Made by a program: the position numbers and the translations under genes
Source of the DNA: Streptomyces antnestii
GTDB lineage: Bacteria; Actinomycetota; Actinomycetes; Streptomycetales; Streptomycetaceae
Direction of reading: 5' to 3'
Length of the DNA: 64,000 nucleotides
Assembly: GCF_004005495.1 (NCBI RefSeq)
Contig: NZ_RZYA01000002.1
Location: 186,001-250,000, forward strand
Shown: positions 17,150 through 25,783 of the stretch, piece after piece
How the letters are laid out: every line of letters begins with the position of its first letter
How positions within the stretch are numbered: the first letter of the stretch is position 1
The notes under the pieces: generated by a model
Databases searched by the model: none
What the model was told of the DNA's origin: nothing
What the model saw: the letters and a program-made list of their open reading frames with translations, nothing else

Positions 17150-18164
17150 TGACTACGCTCCCGATCGCCGTCACCATGGGTGACCCGTGCGGAATCGGCC
17201 CCGAGATCACGTCAAGGCGTACGCCGACCCGCGCCGCCTCGCCCCCGTCGTCGTGATCGGTGACCCGGGCGCCCTCGCCCGGGCCTGCCGCACCACCGGG
17301 GCGCCGCTCACCGTCCAGGTGATCGAGTCCGTGGACCGGGCCGCGTACGAGCCCGGCGTCATCGACGTCGTCGCGGCGTGCGACCTGCCGGACGAGCTTC
17401 CCGTGGGCGCCGTGGACGCCCGGGCCGGCGCCGCCGCCTTCGCCTGCGTACGCCTCGGTGTCGAACTCGCCCTGGGCGGCGAGGTGCGCGCGCTGACGAC
17501 GGCGCCGGTCAACAAGGAAGCGCTGAGGCTGGCCGGTGTCCCGTACCCCGGGCACACGGAAATGCTCGCCGACCTGTCGGACACCTCCGACTACGCGATG
17601 ATGATGGCCGACGACGAACTGCGCGTCGTCCTGGTGACGGTCCATCAGTCCCTCCGCACCGCCCTCGACGCGATCACGACCGAGCGCGAACTGGACGTCA
17701 TCCGGCTCACCCACCGCACCCTGCGGCGCGGCGGGATCACCGCCCCACGCATCGCCGTCGCCGCCCTCAATCCGCACGCCGGCGAGAACGGCCTCTTCGG
17801 CCGTGAGGATCTCGATGTGATCGAGCCGGCGGTGCGGGCCGCGGTGGCGGAGGGGATCGGGGCGAGTGGGCCATGGCCCGCCGACACCGTCTTCATGCGG
17901 GCCCGCAACGGGGAGTTCGACGCCGTCGTCGCGCAGTACCACGACCAGGGCCTGATCCCTGTCAAATACCTCGGGCTCGAACATGGTGTGAACATCACCG
18001 TCGGGCTGCCGTTCGTCCGCACCAGCGTGGACCACGGCACGGCCTTCGACATCGCGGGCCTCGGCACGGCCGACCACGCGGCCCTCCTCACCGCCCTGCG
18101 GCACGCCGACGCGCTCGCGTCGCCACCCGTCGACCGCCCCCGAGCCAACTCCCGTACCACCTGA
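17146..18164 (+). pseudogene. PdxA2-like 4-phosphoacid-sugar dehydrogenase, disrupted by an apparent 1-base deletion
   Basis: Frame 1 begins at ATG 17146 or 17149 after GGGGAGGG and encodes TLPIAVTMGDPCGIGPEIT, the strictly conserved PdxA N-terminus. It then loses frame. The rest (VKAYADPRRLAPVVVIGDP onward) continues one base out of step, from about 17213 to 18164. Inserting one G in the ACGTCAAG context at 17212-17215 would restore one 339-residue protein. The C-terminal part keeps family motifs: TAPVNKEALRLAGV, PGHTEML, ALNPHAGENGLFG and DAVVAQYHDQGLIPVKY with metal-binding His and Asp. PdxA2 oxidises and decarboxylates D-threonate 4-phosphate. A GTG at 17187 could start a product lacking the N-terminal motif. 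A sequencing error is possible. Confidence 0.8.
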
Positions 18165-18182
18165 GGAACAGGACAGGACTCC

Positions 18183-18863
18183 GTGGACTTCATCTTCATG
18201 CTCACCCGCGACGACCGGACCGTCACCGACTGCCTGGACGTCCTCGGCCAGGTCGAAGGTCTCGGCATCCGCCACATCGGCTTCAAGGACATCGGCGTCG
18301 ACCGCGACACACTCTCCCAACTCCACGCACGCGTACGGGACATGGGTGCCACCACGTATCTCGAAGTGGTCAGCACGGACCGCACTCAGGCTCTCGCCTC
18401 CGTACGGACCGCTGTCGACCTGGGCGTCGACCGGCTCATGGGCGGCACCTGGATCGACGACACGCTCGGCCTGCTGCACGGCACGTCCATCGGCTATCTG
18501 CCGTTCGCCGGGCGGCCGTCGGGGCATCCGACCACCCTCGGCGGAACCCCGGAGAGCGTCGCCGAGGACTGCCGGCGCGCGCAGGAGGCGGGCTGCGCGG
18601 GCGTGGACCTGCTGGCGCACCGCGCCACCGAGGCCGACCCGCTCGATCTCGTACGGGCCGCCCGCGCCGCCACGACCGGCCGCCTCGTCGTGGCGGGCAG
18701 TGTCACCACCGAGCGGATCGGGCCGCTCGCCCGGGCCGGGGCCGACGCGGTCACCATCGGCTCCGCGGCGTTCGACGGCTCCCTCGCCCCGCGCTCCGGA
18801 ACGCTCCGAGCCCAGCTCGCCACCGCGATCGAGGCGTGCGCCGCCGCCGGCGAGGCCGCGTAG
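18183..18863 (+). CDS. HisA/HisF-like TIM-barrel protein of unknown function
   Basis: 226 residues with a regular beta/alpha pattern: MDFIFMLTRDDRTV, IRHIGFKDIGV, TYLEVVSTD, GVDRLMGGTWIDD, CAGVDLLAHRATEADP, RLVVAGSVTTERI and GADAVTIGSAAFDGS. The last two strands resemble phosphate-gripping loops of HisA/HisF and related phosphate-binding barrels. GTG start 18 bases after the PdxA2-like gene, on the same strand. Placed with a DUF1537 kinase and PdxA2, it probably processes a phosphorylated three- or four-carbon product, for example as aldolase or isomerase. I cannot name its reaction. Confidence 0.7.
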   Translation: MDFIFMLTRDDRTVTDCLDVLGQVEGLGIRHIGFKDIGVDRDTLSQLHARVRDMGATTYLEVVSTDRTQALASVRTAVDLGVDRLMGGTWIDDTLGLLHGTSIGYLPFAGRPSGHPTTLGGTPESVAEDCRRAQEAGCAGVDLLAHRATEADPLDLVRAARAATTGRLVVAGSVTTERIGPLARAGADAVTIGSAAFDGSLAPRSGTLRAQLATAIEACAAAGEAA

Positions 18864-18885
18864 CGACAGGGAAGGTGGCGCCGTG

Positions 18886-19524
18886 TCAGGCGTCGTCCTC
18901 CGGCGGGGCGTCCTGGTCGAGTACGTACAGTTCCGGCAGGTTCACCACGATCGCCTCCTGCGTGCTGCGGGCGATCACCACCACCGCCTCCTCGTCCGCG
19001 CTCGGGTTCTCCTCGCGGTGCGGTACGAACGGCGGAACGAAGATGTAGTCGCCGGGTCCGGTGCGCAGCCGGACCTCCTCGGGGGTGCCGGTGGAGTCGT
19101 CCAGGAACACGAACTCCGGGTGGCCCTTCACCACATGGATCGCCGTCTCCGAGGCCCCGTGGTGGTGGTTGGAGGAGGCGGTCTCCGGGGCCACGTGCGT
19201 CTGGCCCATCCAGATGCGCTCCGAGCCGACGGAGCTCCCGCTGATCGCGGCGAACCGCCGCATGCCGCCGGTCTGCGCGGTGTCGCCGTCCAGTTCACCC
19301 GCGCGGATGTGGTGGAGCCTGGCCCGGAGGGGTGCCGGGGCGTCGTGGTCGGGGAGATCGGGGTGGAACGCGTCGCGCTCGGGGGAGTCGCCGACGGGGG
19401 AGGGTGAGGGCATGGCGGTCCTGCTCGTCGCGGGCGGGCCGTCGGCGGGGAACGCGGCGGGCGCGCCGGACTCGGTGCCGAGGGCAACGGGGGGCCAGGG
19501 CACTGCCGGCTCGCTCGCTGCCAT
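18886..19524 (-). CDS. Cupin-domain protein
   Basis: About 212 residues. The C-terminal 120 form a cupin: first motif NHHHGASETAIHVVKG (H, H, E with metal-binding spacing) and second motif GDYIFVPPFVPHREEN (final His). The N-terminal ~70 residues are rich in Pro, Ala and acidic residues and look disordered. The ATG at 19524 is the first in frame; an internal ATG further down (MPSPSPVGDS) could be the true start. It converges with the TIM-barrel gene, 22 bases away. Cupins of this kind bind small ligands or act as dioxygenases or isomerases; no substrate is evident. Confidence 0.72.
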   Translation of the reverse strand: MAASEPAVPWPPVALGTESGAPAAFPADGPPATSRTAMPSPSPVGDSPERDAFHPDLPDHDAPAPLRARLHHIRAGELDGDTAQTGGMRRFAAISGSSVGSERIWMGQTHVAPETASSNHHHGASETAIHVVKGHPEFVFLDDSTGTPEEVRLRTGPGDYIFVPPFVPHREENPSADEEAVVVIARSTQEAIVVNLPELYVLDQDAPPEDDA

Positions 19525-19628
19525 CAATGCGCAAGATCCACCGCCGACCGTAGGGAGCGCGCCGAAGGGCTGTCAAGGTGGGCCCTTGCCGCCCCATTGC
19601 TTCCCGTTGGTTCACGTGCCACGCACGA

Positions 19629-20267
19629 TCACTGCACCCCGTTCGGCCGGAACTGGACGCTGATGCGGCCGCCCGTCGCCCGTGTCGTCTTCGGGACGGC
19701 GTGCTCCCAGGTCCGCTGGCAGGAACCGCCCATGACGACGAGGTCTCCGTGCCCCAGTGGCCGCCGGACCACGTCGCCCCCGCCGCGCGGGCGCAGCAGC
19801 AGGTCGCGTGGAGTGCCCACCGAGAGGATGGCGACCATGGTGTCCTCGCGGGCGCCCCGGCCGATGCGGTCACCGTGCCAGGCGACACTGTCCCGCCCGT
19901 CGCGGTAGTGGCAGAGGCCGGCCGTGGTGAAGGGTTCGCCGAGCTCGGCGGCGTAGTGCGCCGACAGGGCCTGTCGCGCCTCGTCGAGGACGGGGTGCGG
20001 CAGGGGTTCGCCCGCGCGGTAGAAGGCGAGCAGCCGCGGTACGTCCACGACCCGCTCGTACATCTGCCGCCGCTCGGCCTTCCACGGGACGTCGGCGGCC
20101 AGCTGTTCGTACAGCGTGTCCGCGCCGCTCAGCCAGCCCGGGAGCAGGTCGATCCAGGCGCCGTCGCCGAGCACGGTCCTGCGGACCCCGGCCGCACCGT
20201 CGAGGGGGCGCAGTCGCACGTCGTCACTCTGGTCGAACAGGGACCCCTGGAGCATGTGCGTTGCCAT
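19629..20267 (-). CDS. alkB: AlkB-family alpha-ketoglutarate/Fe(II) dioxygenase
   Basis: 212 residues. AlkB removes methyl and other alkyl groups from damaged DNA or RNA bases by oxidative demethylation. The Fe(II) ligands are in WHGDRIGRG (HxD) and WEHAVPKT (distal His). The 2-oxoglutarate-binding arginine pair is RISVQFR close to the C-terminus. CHYRDGRDSVAWH before the HxD is also typical of AlkB/ALKBH2-3-like proteins. ATG at 20267 is chosen because the upstream in-frame extension has no family character. It is divergent from a TOPRIM-domain gene across 80 bases. Confidence 0.88.
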   Translation of the reverse strand: MATHMLQGSLFDQSDDVRLRPLDGAAGVRRTVLGDGAWIDLLPGWLSGADTLYEQLAADVPWKAERRQMYERVVDVPRLLAFYRAGEPLPHPVLDEARQALSAHYAAELGEPFTTAGLCHYRDGRDSVAWHGDRIGRGAREDTMVAILSVGTPRDLLLRPRGGGDVVRRPLGHGDLVVMGGSCQRTWEHAVPKTTRATGGRISVQFRPNGVQ

Positions 20268-20347
20268 GCGGACAGCGTACCCCTTTATTCGAACGTGTGA
20301 GCTAATCGGCTGGACGTGAACACACCACGTCCTGCGAGACTGGGCTT

Positions 20348-21007
20348 GTGGACGAGATGAGGCGTTTCCGTCGGGCGGCCGGGGTATGGGCGGCGCGTGG
20401 AGGGGAGAACGGGCCCGCGGCCGGCGAGGCCCGGGAGCTGGCGGCCGCAGCCGGTGTGCGCACGGCCGTCCTGGTCGAGGGGGAGAGCGACCTGGTCGCC
20501 GTCGAGGCACTGGCCCGGCGCCGCGGACGTGGACTCGACGCGGAGGGCGTCGCGGTGCTGCCGCTGGGCGGGGCGATGAGCATCGGGAGGTTCCTCGCCG
20601 TGTGCGGGCCGGACGGGCTCGACGTCCCGGTCGCCGGACTGTGCGACGCGGGGGAGGAGCACTACTTCCGGAGCGTCCTGGAACGGACCGGGCCACGCTC
20701 CCACCTCACCCACGCGGACATGGAGGAGCTCGGCTTCTATGTGTGTGTCGCGGACCTGGAGGACGAGCTGATCCGCTGCCTCGGCGTGGACACCGTGCAG
20801 GAAGTCCTCGACGTGGAGGGCGACTTGAGGTCCTTCCGCACGTTCCAGAAGCAGCCGGCGCAGCGGGACCGGGGCGTGGACCGGCAGCTGCACAGGTTCA
20901 TGGGCACCCACAAGGGCCGCAAGGCGCAGTACGCCCGCGCCCTCGTCGGGCGGCTCGACCTCGACCGGGTGCCGCTCCCCCTGGACAAGCTCCTGGCGCA
21001 CGTCTGA
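20348..21007 (+). CDS. Standalone OLD-type TOPRIM domain protein
   Basis: 219 residues. VLVEGESDLVAVEAL is the conserved TOPRIM glutamate motif and LCDAGEEHYF the following aspartate motif in the form seen in OLD-family nucleases. DLEDELIRCLG provides the third acidic cluster. OLD proteins normally carry an N-terminal ABC ATPase; none is present here, and the whole protein is the TOPRIM unit plus a C-terminal helical tail. TOPRIM domains cut or join nucleic acids with metal ions. GTG start at 20348. Its divergent neighbour is alkB, which suggests, but does not prove, a nucleic-acid repair or defence role. Confidence 0.75.
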   Translation: MDEMRRFRRAAGVWAARGGENGPAAGEARELAAAAGVRTAVLVEGESDLVAVEALARRRGRGLDAEGVAVLPLGGAMSIGRFLAVCGPDGLDVPVAGLCDAGEEHYFRSVLERTGPRSHLTHADMEELGFYVCVADLEDELIRCLGVDTVQEVLDVEGDLRSFRTFQKQPAQRDRGVDRQLHRFMGTHKGRKAQYARALVGRLDLDRVPLPLDKLLAHV

Positions 21008-21027
21008 GGCCCTGCCCGGCCCCGCTG

Positions 21028-21047
21028 TGACGTGATCGCCCACGTCA
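21028..21047. terminator. Hairpin between convergent TOPRIM and VWA genes
   Basis: TGACGTG (21028-21034) and CACGTCA (21041-21047) form a 7-bp stem with a 6-nt loop, between two convergent stop codons. Confidence 0.4.
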
Positions 21048-21058
21048 TGACCGCCCGC

Positions 21059-22501
21059 TCACACGGGCAGCAGCCGCGCGATCAGCGCGCTCAGCTGCTG
21101 GGCGTTGCGGCATTCATGCATCTCGACGATCTCCGCGTACGTGTCGGCCGCCGAGTCGCCGGTGTCCCACAGCGCGCGCCGCTCGGGGTTGAGCCAGTAC
21201 ACCTTGCGCGCGCGGGCCGCGATGTCCCGCAGCGCCCCCGTGTTGGGGTCGCTCATGTTCGTACGGGCGTCGCCCAGGACGAACACCGTGCTGCGCGGGC
21301 CGACCGCGTCCGCGTACCGCTCGGCGAACTCGCCCAGTGACGTGCCGTAGTCGCTGCTTCCGTGCCAGCCGGTCACGGCCGCCGCCGAGAGGATGCGCGC
21401 GCTGAGTCCCTCCGGCCCGGCCGCGTCGCGGCCGATGAGGTCGGTCACCTCGTCGACGCGGTTGACGAAGGCGAACACCCGCACCTTGCTGAACTGGTCG
21501 TGCAGCGCCTGCACCAGCAGCATCGTGAAGTTGGCGAACCCCGCGACCGAGCCGGACACATCGCACAGGAGGACCAGTTCGGGACGGGCGGGACGGCGAC
21601 GGCGCAGGACGGGGCGCATCGGGACGCCGCCCGTCGACAGGGAGCCGCGGAGCGTGCGGCGCAGGTCGATCCGTCCGCGCGCGGCCCGGCGCCGGCGGGA
21701 GGCGAGGCGGGTGGCCAGCTTGCGGGCCAGGGGCTGAACCGCCCGGCGCAGCTCGTCCAGCTGGGCGCGCCCCGCGATGAGGAAGTCCACACGGTCGGCG
21801 GTCGGTGCGATCGCACGGCGGGCGATCTCGTCGGTGCCGCGACGCTCGGCGACGCGACGCCGCGCCTCGGTCGCCACGCGCTCGCGGAACGCCTGGATGC
21901 GGCGGCGGATCTCGTCCGCCTGGAGCCGGTCGGTGAACTCGTCGTCAACGGTGGCCCCGGCCCGGATCCCGGCCAGGATCCGGGCGAGCAGGGTCTCCGG
22001 CCGCAGCCGGGCGAGCGTCTGGTGCGAGGACCAGCCGTCCGAGCGGTCCGACGGACCCGATCCTCCGGACCCTCCCGAGCCGCCGGCCCCGTTCGCCGTG
22101 CCGTAGCCGCCGAGGCCGTCCACCGCCTCGGCCGCCAACTGGTCCAGCAGTTCCTGGTCGTTGGCGGCGAGGGCCGCGGCGAGCCGCTCGCGCAGGTCGG
22201 CCGTGTCGGAGTCCCGCCACGCACGCCGGGCGCCCGGCTCGTGCCGGGTGTCCTGCGGGGCGCCGACACTCCGGGGAAAGTACAGCTCGAAGACGGGGTC
22301 GAAGACCGCCCGCTGCCCCTCGCTGTGCAGCAGAGCCGCCGCCAGTCCCTCCCGCAGGTGCTCGCGGTCGGTCAGGCCGAGCGCCTCGACGGCGAGCCCC
22401 GCGTCGACGGTCTCGCCGGTGCCGATCCGCACGCCGTGCGAGCGCAGCGCCTGTACGAGGGCGGTGAGCCGCTCCGGAACACCCGCCGCGGGCGCGGTCA
22501 C
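21059..22501 (-). CDS. VWA-domain protein (CoxE-like)
   Basis: 480 residues. The N-terminal half is helical and charged with a Gly/Ser linker near residue 145. The C-terminal VWA domain begins at LVLLCDVSGSVAGFANF, a perfect DxSxS MIDAS motif, and continues with VRVFAFVNRVDEVT and TVFVLGDARTNM. CoxE-like VWA proteins pair with MoxR AAA ATPases as metal-insertion or protein-remodelling chaperones. The GTG start overlaps the stop of the moxR gene (GTGA), so both are made together. The client is unknown: no CO dehydrogenase or other metalloenzyme operon lies nearby. Confidence 0.87.
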   Translation of the reverse strand: MTAPAAGVPERLTALVQALRSHGVRIGTGETVDAGLAVEALGLTDREHLREGLAAALLHSEGQRAVFDPVFELYFPRSVGAPQDTRHEPGARRAWRDSDTADLRERLAAALAANDQELLDQLAAEAVDGLGGYGTANGAGGSGGSGGSGPSDRSDGWSSHQTLARLRPETLLARILAGIRAGATVDDEFTDRLQADEIRRRIQAFRERVATEARRRVAERRGTDEIARRAIAPTADRVDFLIAGRAQLDELRRAVQPLARKLATRLASRRRRAARGRIDLRRTLRGSLSTGGVPMRPVLRRRRPARPELVLLCDVSGSVAGFANFTMLLVQALHDQFSKVRVFAFVNRVDEVTDLIGRDAAGPEGLSARILSAAAVTGWHGSSDYGTSLGEFAERYADAVGPRSTVFVLGDARTNMSDPNTGALRDIAARARKVYWLNPERRALWDTGDSAADTYAEIVEMHECRNAQQLSALIARLLPV

Positions 22502-23367
22502 ACGGCGTCCAGGTCCAGCTTGGCCGCCGCCTTCAGCACGTCCTCCTGATGCTTGAGGACGACGCCGAGGGTGTCGCGAACGACCTCCTCGTCGAGGGTT
22601 CCGGCGCCGAGGGCGAGGAGCGTGCGGGCCCAGTCGATGGTCTCCGCGACCGACGGCACCTTCCGCAGGTCCATCGCACGCAGCGCGCCGACCACCCGCA
22701 CCACGGCCTGCGCCAGCGCCTCGTCGAGACCCGGCACCTTGAGCCGTACGATCCGGCGCTCCAACTCCTCCTCGGGGAAGCCGATATGGAGGAACAGGCA
22801 GCGGCGGCGCAGCGCCTCGGACAGCTCGCGGCTCGCGTTGGAGGTGAGGACGGTGAACGGGCGGCGCGTCGCGCTGATCGTGCCGAGCTCGGGCACCGTG
22901 ACCTGGAAGTCGCTGAGCACCTCCAGAAGCAGGCCCTCCACCTCGACGTCGGCCTTGTCGGTCTCGTCGATGAGCAGCACCTTCGGGTCACTGCCACGGA
23001 TCGCCGTCAGCAGCGGGCGCGGCAGCAGGAACTCCTCGCTGAAGATGTCCGTACGGGTCTCGTCCCACGACTCGTCGCGGCCCGCCGTGATGCGCAGGAG
23101 CTGCTTGGCGTGGTTCCACTCGTACAGCGCGCGGGACTCGTCCACGCCCTCGTAGCACTGGAGCCGCACGAGGGTGGCGCCCGCGACCTCGGCGACCGCC
23201 TTGGCCAGTTCGGTCTTGCCGACGCCCGCGGGGCCCTCGACGAGGAGCGGCTTGCCGAGGCGGTCGGCGAGGAAGACGGTGGTGGCCACCGCGGGGGACG
23301 CCAGGTAGCCCGTCGCGGCGAGCCGCGCGGACACATCGTCGACGGACGTGAAGTACCCGGACGTCAT
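22498..23367 (-). CDS. MoxR-type AAA+ ATPase
   Basis: About 289 residues. Walker A is GPAGVGKTELAK, Walker B LLIDETDKAD; sensor 1 lies in FTVLTSNASRELS and the arginine finger region in EALRRRCLFLHIGFP. MoxR ATPases act as chaperones that load cofactors or remodel complexes with VWA-domain partners. ATG at 23367 has GAGGAGGGGG seven bases upstream, and upstream in-frame sequence lacks family character. First gene of a two-gene operon with the VWA protein, divergent from an HxlR regulator. Confidence 0.9.
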   Translation of the reverse strand: MTSGYFTSVDDVSARLAATGYLASPAVATTVFLADRLGKPLLVEGPAGVGKTELAKAVAEVAGATLVRLQCYEGVDESRALYEWNHAKQLLRITAGRDESWDETRTDIFSEEFLLPRPLLTAIRGSDPKVLLIDETDKADVEVEGLLLEVLSDFQVTVPELGTISATRRPFTVLTSNASRELSEALRRRCLFLHIGFPEEELERRIVRLKVPGLDEALAQAVVRVVGALRAMDLRKVPSVAETIDWARTLLALGAGTLDEEVVRDTLGVVLKHQEDVLKAAAKLDLDAV

Positions 23368-23530
23368 GCGTGAACCCCCTCCTCGTGCGGCGCTGCGCGC
23401 CGACTGTCCCGGCCACTGGACCAGTTCCGTGACGGGCTCCACAACAGGGACGCGGAGTTTGCGTCGTAGGTCACGTGCCACAGCCGTACGGAACGCCCGA
23501 ACCGGCCTCTCCTCGTGGGCCCGAACTGCT

Positions 23531-23549
23531 GGGTCTCAATGCGAGACCC
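23531..23549. promoter_or_regulatory. Perfect 7-bp inverted repeat upstream of hxlR gene
   Basis: GGGTCTC-AATGC-GAGACCC at 23531-23549, 15 bases before the HxlR start. Its size and place suit a self-regulating HxlR-type operator overlapping the promoter. Confidence 0.5.
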
Positions 23550-23564
23550 TCGTATGCTGTCGGT

Positions 23565-24062
23565 ATGAGGCGGACCTCCTTTGCCAACTGGCCCTGCTCC
23601 ATCGCCCGCACCATGGACCTGCTCGGCGACTGGTGGACGCCGCTCGTCCTGCGTGAGGCGTTCTACGGGATCAAGCGGTTCGACGTGTTCCAGGAGGAGC
23701 TCGGCATCGCGCGCAACACCCTGGCTGACCGGCTCCGGCGCCTCGTGGACGAGGGGCTCATGGAGAAGCGGGCCTATCAGCAGGAACCCGTCCGCTACGA
23801 CTACGTCCTCACGGACATGGGACGCGACTTCTTCGGCGTGCTCGCCGCCATGAACAGGTGGGGCGACCGCTGGCTCGCGGAGGAGGCCGGACCGCCCGTC
23901 GTGTTCCACCACGACCGGTGCGGCCAGGAGGGCCACGCCGAGGTCGTGTGCAGCGAGTGCAAGGAGCCGATGACGGCCGAGAACACGCGGCCCCGTCTCG
24001 GCCCGGGTTATCCGCCCCGGCTGGCCGAACGCCCTGACATCAAGGCGCGTTTCGCCGGCTGA
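23565..24062 (+). CDS. HxlR-family transcriptional regulator
   Basis: 165 residues. HxlR winged-helix signature: NWPCSIARTMDLLGDWWTPLVLREAF with the conserved Cys, then FDVFQEELGIARNTLADRLRRLVDEGLMEKR and YDYVLTDMGRDF. The C-terminal part holds HDRCGQEGHAEVVCSECKEPM, a possible small Cys/His metal site that standard HxlR proteins lack. ATG 23565 is chosen because homology begins there; an in-frame ATG at 23475 would span the palindrome. It lies upstream of the SRPBCC and LLM genes and may control them in response to redox or electrophile signals. Confidence 0.87.
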   Translation: MRRTSFANWPCSIARTMDLLGDWWTPLVLREAFYGIKRFDVFQEELGIARNTLADRLRRLVDEGLMEKRAYQQEPVRYDYVLTDMGRDFFGVLAAMNRWGDRWLAEEAGPPVVFHHDRCGQEGHAEVVCSECKEPMTAENTRPRLGPGYPPRLAERPDIKARFAG

Positions 24063-24187
24063 CCTCCCGTGGTCCGGCCCCTGTCGACCCTCTTGACGAG
24101 TGAGTCTATCTACGCAACTCTCATGGTCAGGGCCGCTTTCTACGGACCCGGCACAGTGAACTTCCGCAGACGGAGAGGTAACCGGCA

Positions 24188-24724
24188 ATGGAGTGGACGG
24201 GCGCGCGCTACGCCGACAAACCGACGGTCGAGGTCCGCAGAAGGGTCCTGGCGTCGCCGGACCGGGTGTGGGAGTTCGTCTCCGACATCAATCTGATGCC
24301 CACGCTCAGCGCCGAACTCCAGTCGGTCGACTGGCTGGACGGGGCGGCGGGCCCCACGCTCGGCGCGCGGTTCGCCGGACGCAGCAAGCACGAGTCGCTG
24401 GGGGAGTGGCAGACCACCTCGTACGTCGTCCGGTGCGAGGCGCCCCGCGTGTTCGCCTGGGCGGTCGAGGACCCCGAACATCCGAGCTCCCTATGGAAGT
24501 TCACCCTGACACCGCTCGACGACGGCGGCACCGAGCTTGCCCAGTGGATGCAGCTGGGCCCCGGCCGCTCCGGGCTCTCGTACGCGATCGACCGGATGCC
24601 GGAGAAGGAGCAGAAGATCGTGTTCGTGCGGTTGAGGGAGTTCGAGCGGAGCATCACCGCCACGCTCGACGCGATCAAGGACCTGGCCGAGGGCGGGCCC
24701 GCTCCGGAAGGGCGGGGCGAGTGA
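24188..24724 (+). CDS. SRPBCC (START-like) family protein
   Basis: 178 residues with the helix-grip pattern of polyketide cyclase/dehydrase proteins: VEVRRRVLASPDRVWEFVSDI at the N-terminus, then GARFAGRSKHESLGEW and WKFTLTPLDDGGTELAQWM. Such domains bind hydrophobic small molecules. ATG with GGAGAGG upstream. Its stop overlaps the ATG of the LLM oxidoreductase by one base (TGATG), so the two probably act on the same compound, one binding or cyclising and the other oxidising it. Confidence 0.8.
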   Translation: MEWTGARYADKPTVEVRRRVLASPDRVWEFVSDINLMPTLSAELQSVDWLDGAAGPTLGARFAGRSKHESLGEWQTTSYVVRCEAPRVFAWAVEDPEHPSSLWKFTLTPLDDGGTELAQWMQLGPGRSGLSYAIDRMPEKEQKIVFVRLREFERSITATLDAIKDLAEGGPAPEGRGE

Positions 24725-25779
24725 TGCGTACCTCCACGACGATCGAGGCCTCGGGCGGCAGTTGGCGCGAGACGGTCGACTTCGTGACCGAGGCCGAACG
24801 GCTCGGGATGGACATCTGCTGGGTGGCCGAGGCATGGGGCTCGGAGGCCCCCTCGCCGCTCGGATACCTGGCGGCGCGCACGGAGAGGATGCTGCTCGGC
24901 TCCGGGATCATCCAGCTGGCCACCCGCACCCCGGCCGCGATCGCCCGCGCGGCGATCACCCTCTCCAACATCTCCGAAGGCCGCTTCCTGCTCGGACTCG
25001 GCCCGTCGGGACCCCAGGTGATCGAGGGGCTGCACGGGGTACCCTTCGCGCGGCCCCTGACCCGTATGCGCGAGACCGTCGAGATCGTCCGGCAGGCGGT
25101 GGCGGGAGAGAAACTCGCTTACGAGGGAGGGGAGTTCACCCTCCCGCTTCCCGGCGGCGAGGCGAAGCCGATGCGCCTGTCGATGCGCGCCGAGTACGAC
25201 CTGCCCATCTATCTGGCCACGCTCTCGCCCAAGATGCTGCGGCTGACCGGCGAGATCGCGGACGGCTGGCTCGGCACGAGCTTCGTGCCCGAGGGCGCGC
25301 AGGGGGCCTACTTCGACCATCTGGACGCCGGGCTCGCCGCGGCCGGCCGTAAGCGGTCCGACCTGGACGTCTGCCAGGGCGCCGAGGTGGCGTTCGCCGA
25401 CGACGAGGACGCGCTGCGCGCGATGGTCGCGGGCCGCAAGAAGGAACTGGCCTTCAGCCTGGGCGGCATGGGATCCGCGACCACCAACTACTACAACAAC
25501 GCCTACAGCAGGCAGGGCTGGGCCGACACGGCGGCCGAGGTCCGCGCCCGCTGGCAGGCGGGCGACCGCGACGGCGCCGCGGAACTGGTCACCGACGACA
25601 TGGTCCTGGCCACCACCCTCATCGGCACCGAACCCGTGATCCGCGAACGCCTGCGGGTCTGGAGCGCCGCGGGCGTCGACACGGTCCGCCTCTACCCGGC
25701 CGGCGACACACTGGAGGCCCGCCTCACCACGCTGGGCAGGGCGCTGGACCTCGTACGGGACGTGGGGCGCGGGGTGTGA
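24724..25779 (+). CDS. LLM-class flavin/F420-dependent oxidoreductase
   Basis: 351 residues of the luciferase-like monooxygenase fold. Visible family features: AERLGMDICWVAEAWGSEAPSPL, LLGSGIIQLATRTPAAIARAA, RFLLGLGPSGPQVIEG, and the long substrate lid followed by LRLTGEIADGWLGTSF and YLATLSPKM. This arrangement is more like F420-dependent reductases or dehydrogenases than FMN luciferases. ATG overlaps the stop of the SRPBCC gene. The HxlR regulator is 660 bases upstream. Substrate unknown. Confidence 0.87.
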   Translation: MRTSTTIEASGGSWRETVDFVTEAERLGMDICWVAEAWGSEAPSPLGYLAARTERMLLGSGIIQLATRTPAAIARAAITLSNISEGRFLLGLGPSGPQVIEGLHGVPFARPLTRMRETVEIVRQAVAGEKLAYEGGEFTLPLPGGEAKPMRLSMRAEYDLPIYLATLSPKMLRLTGEIADGWLGTSFVPEGAQGAYFDHLDAGLAAAGRKRSDLDVCQGAEVAFADDEDALRAMVAGRKKELAFSLGGMGSATTNYYNNAYSRQGWADTAAEVRARWQAGDRDGAAELVTDDMVLATTLIGTEPVIRERLRVWSAAGVDTVRLYPAGDTLEARLTTLGRALDLVRDVGRGV

Positions 25780-25783
25780 GGAC

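Noticed and set aside
20288..20304. Possible LexA (SOS) box between alkB and the TOPRIM gene
   Set aside because: Only the CGAAC half matches; the GTTCG half is not there, so it is too weak to list as a site.
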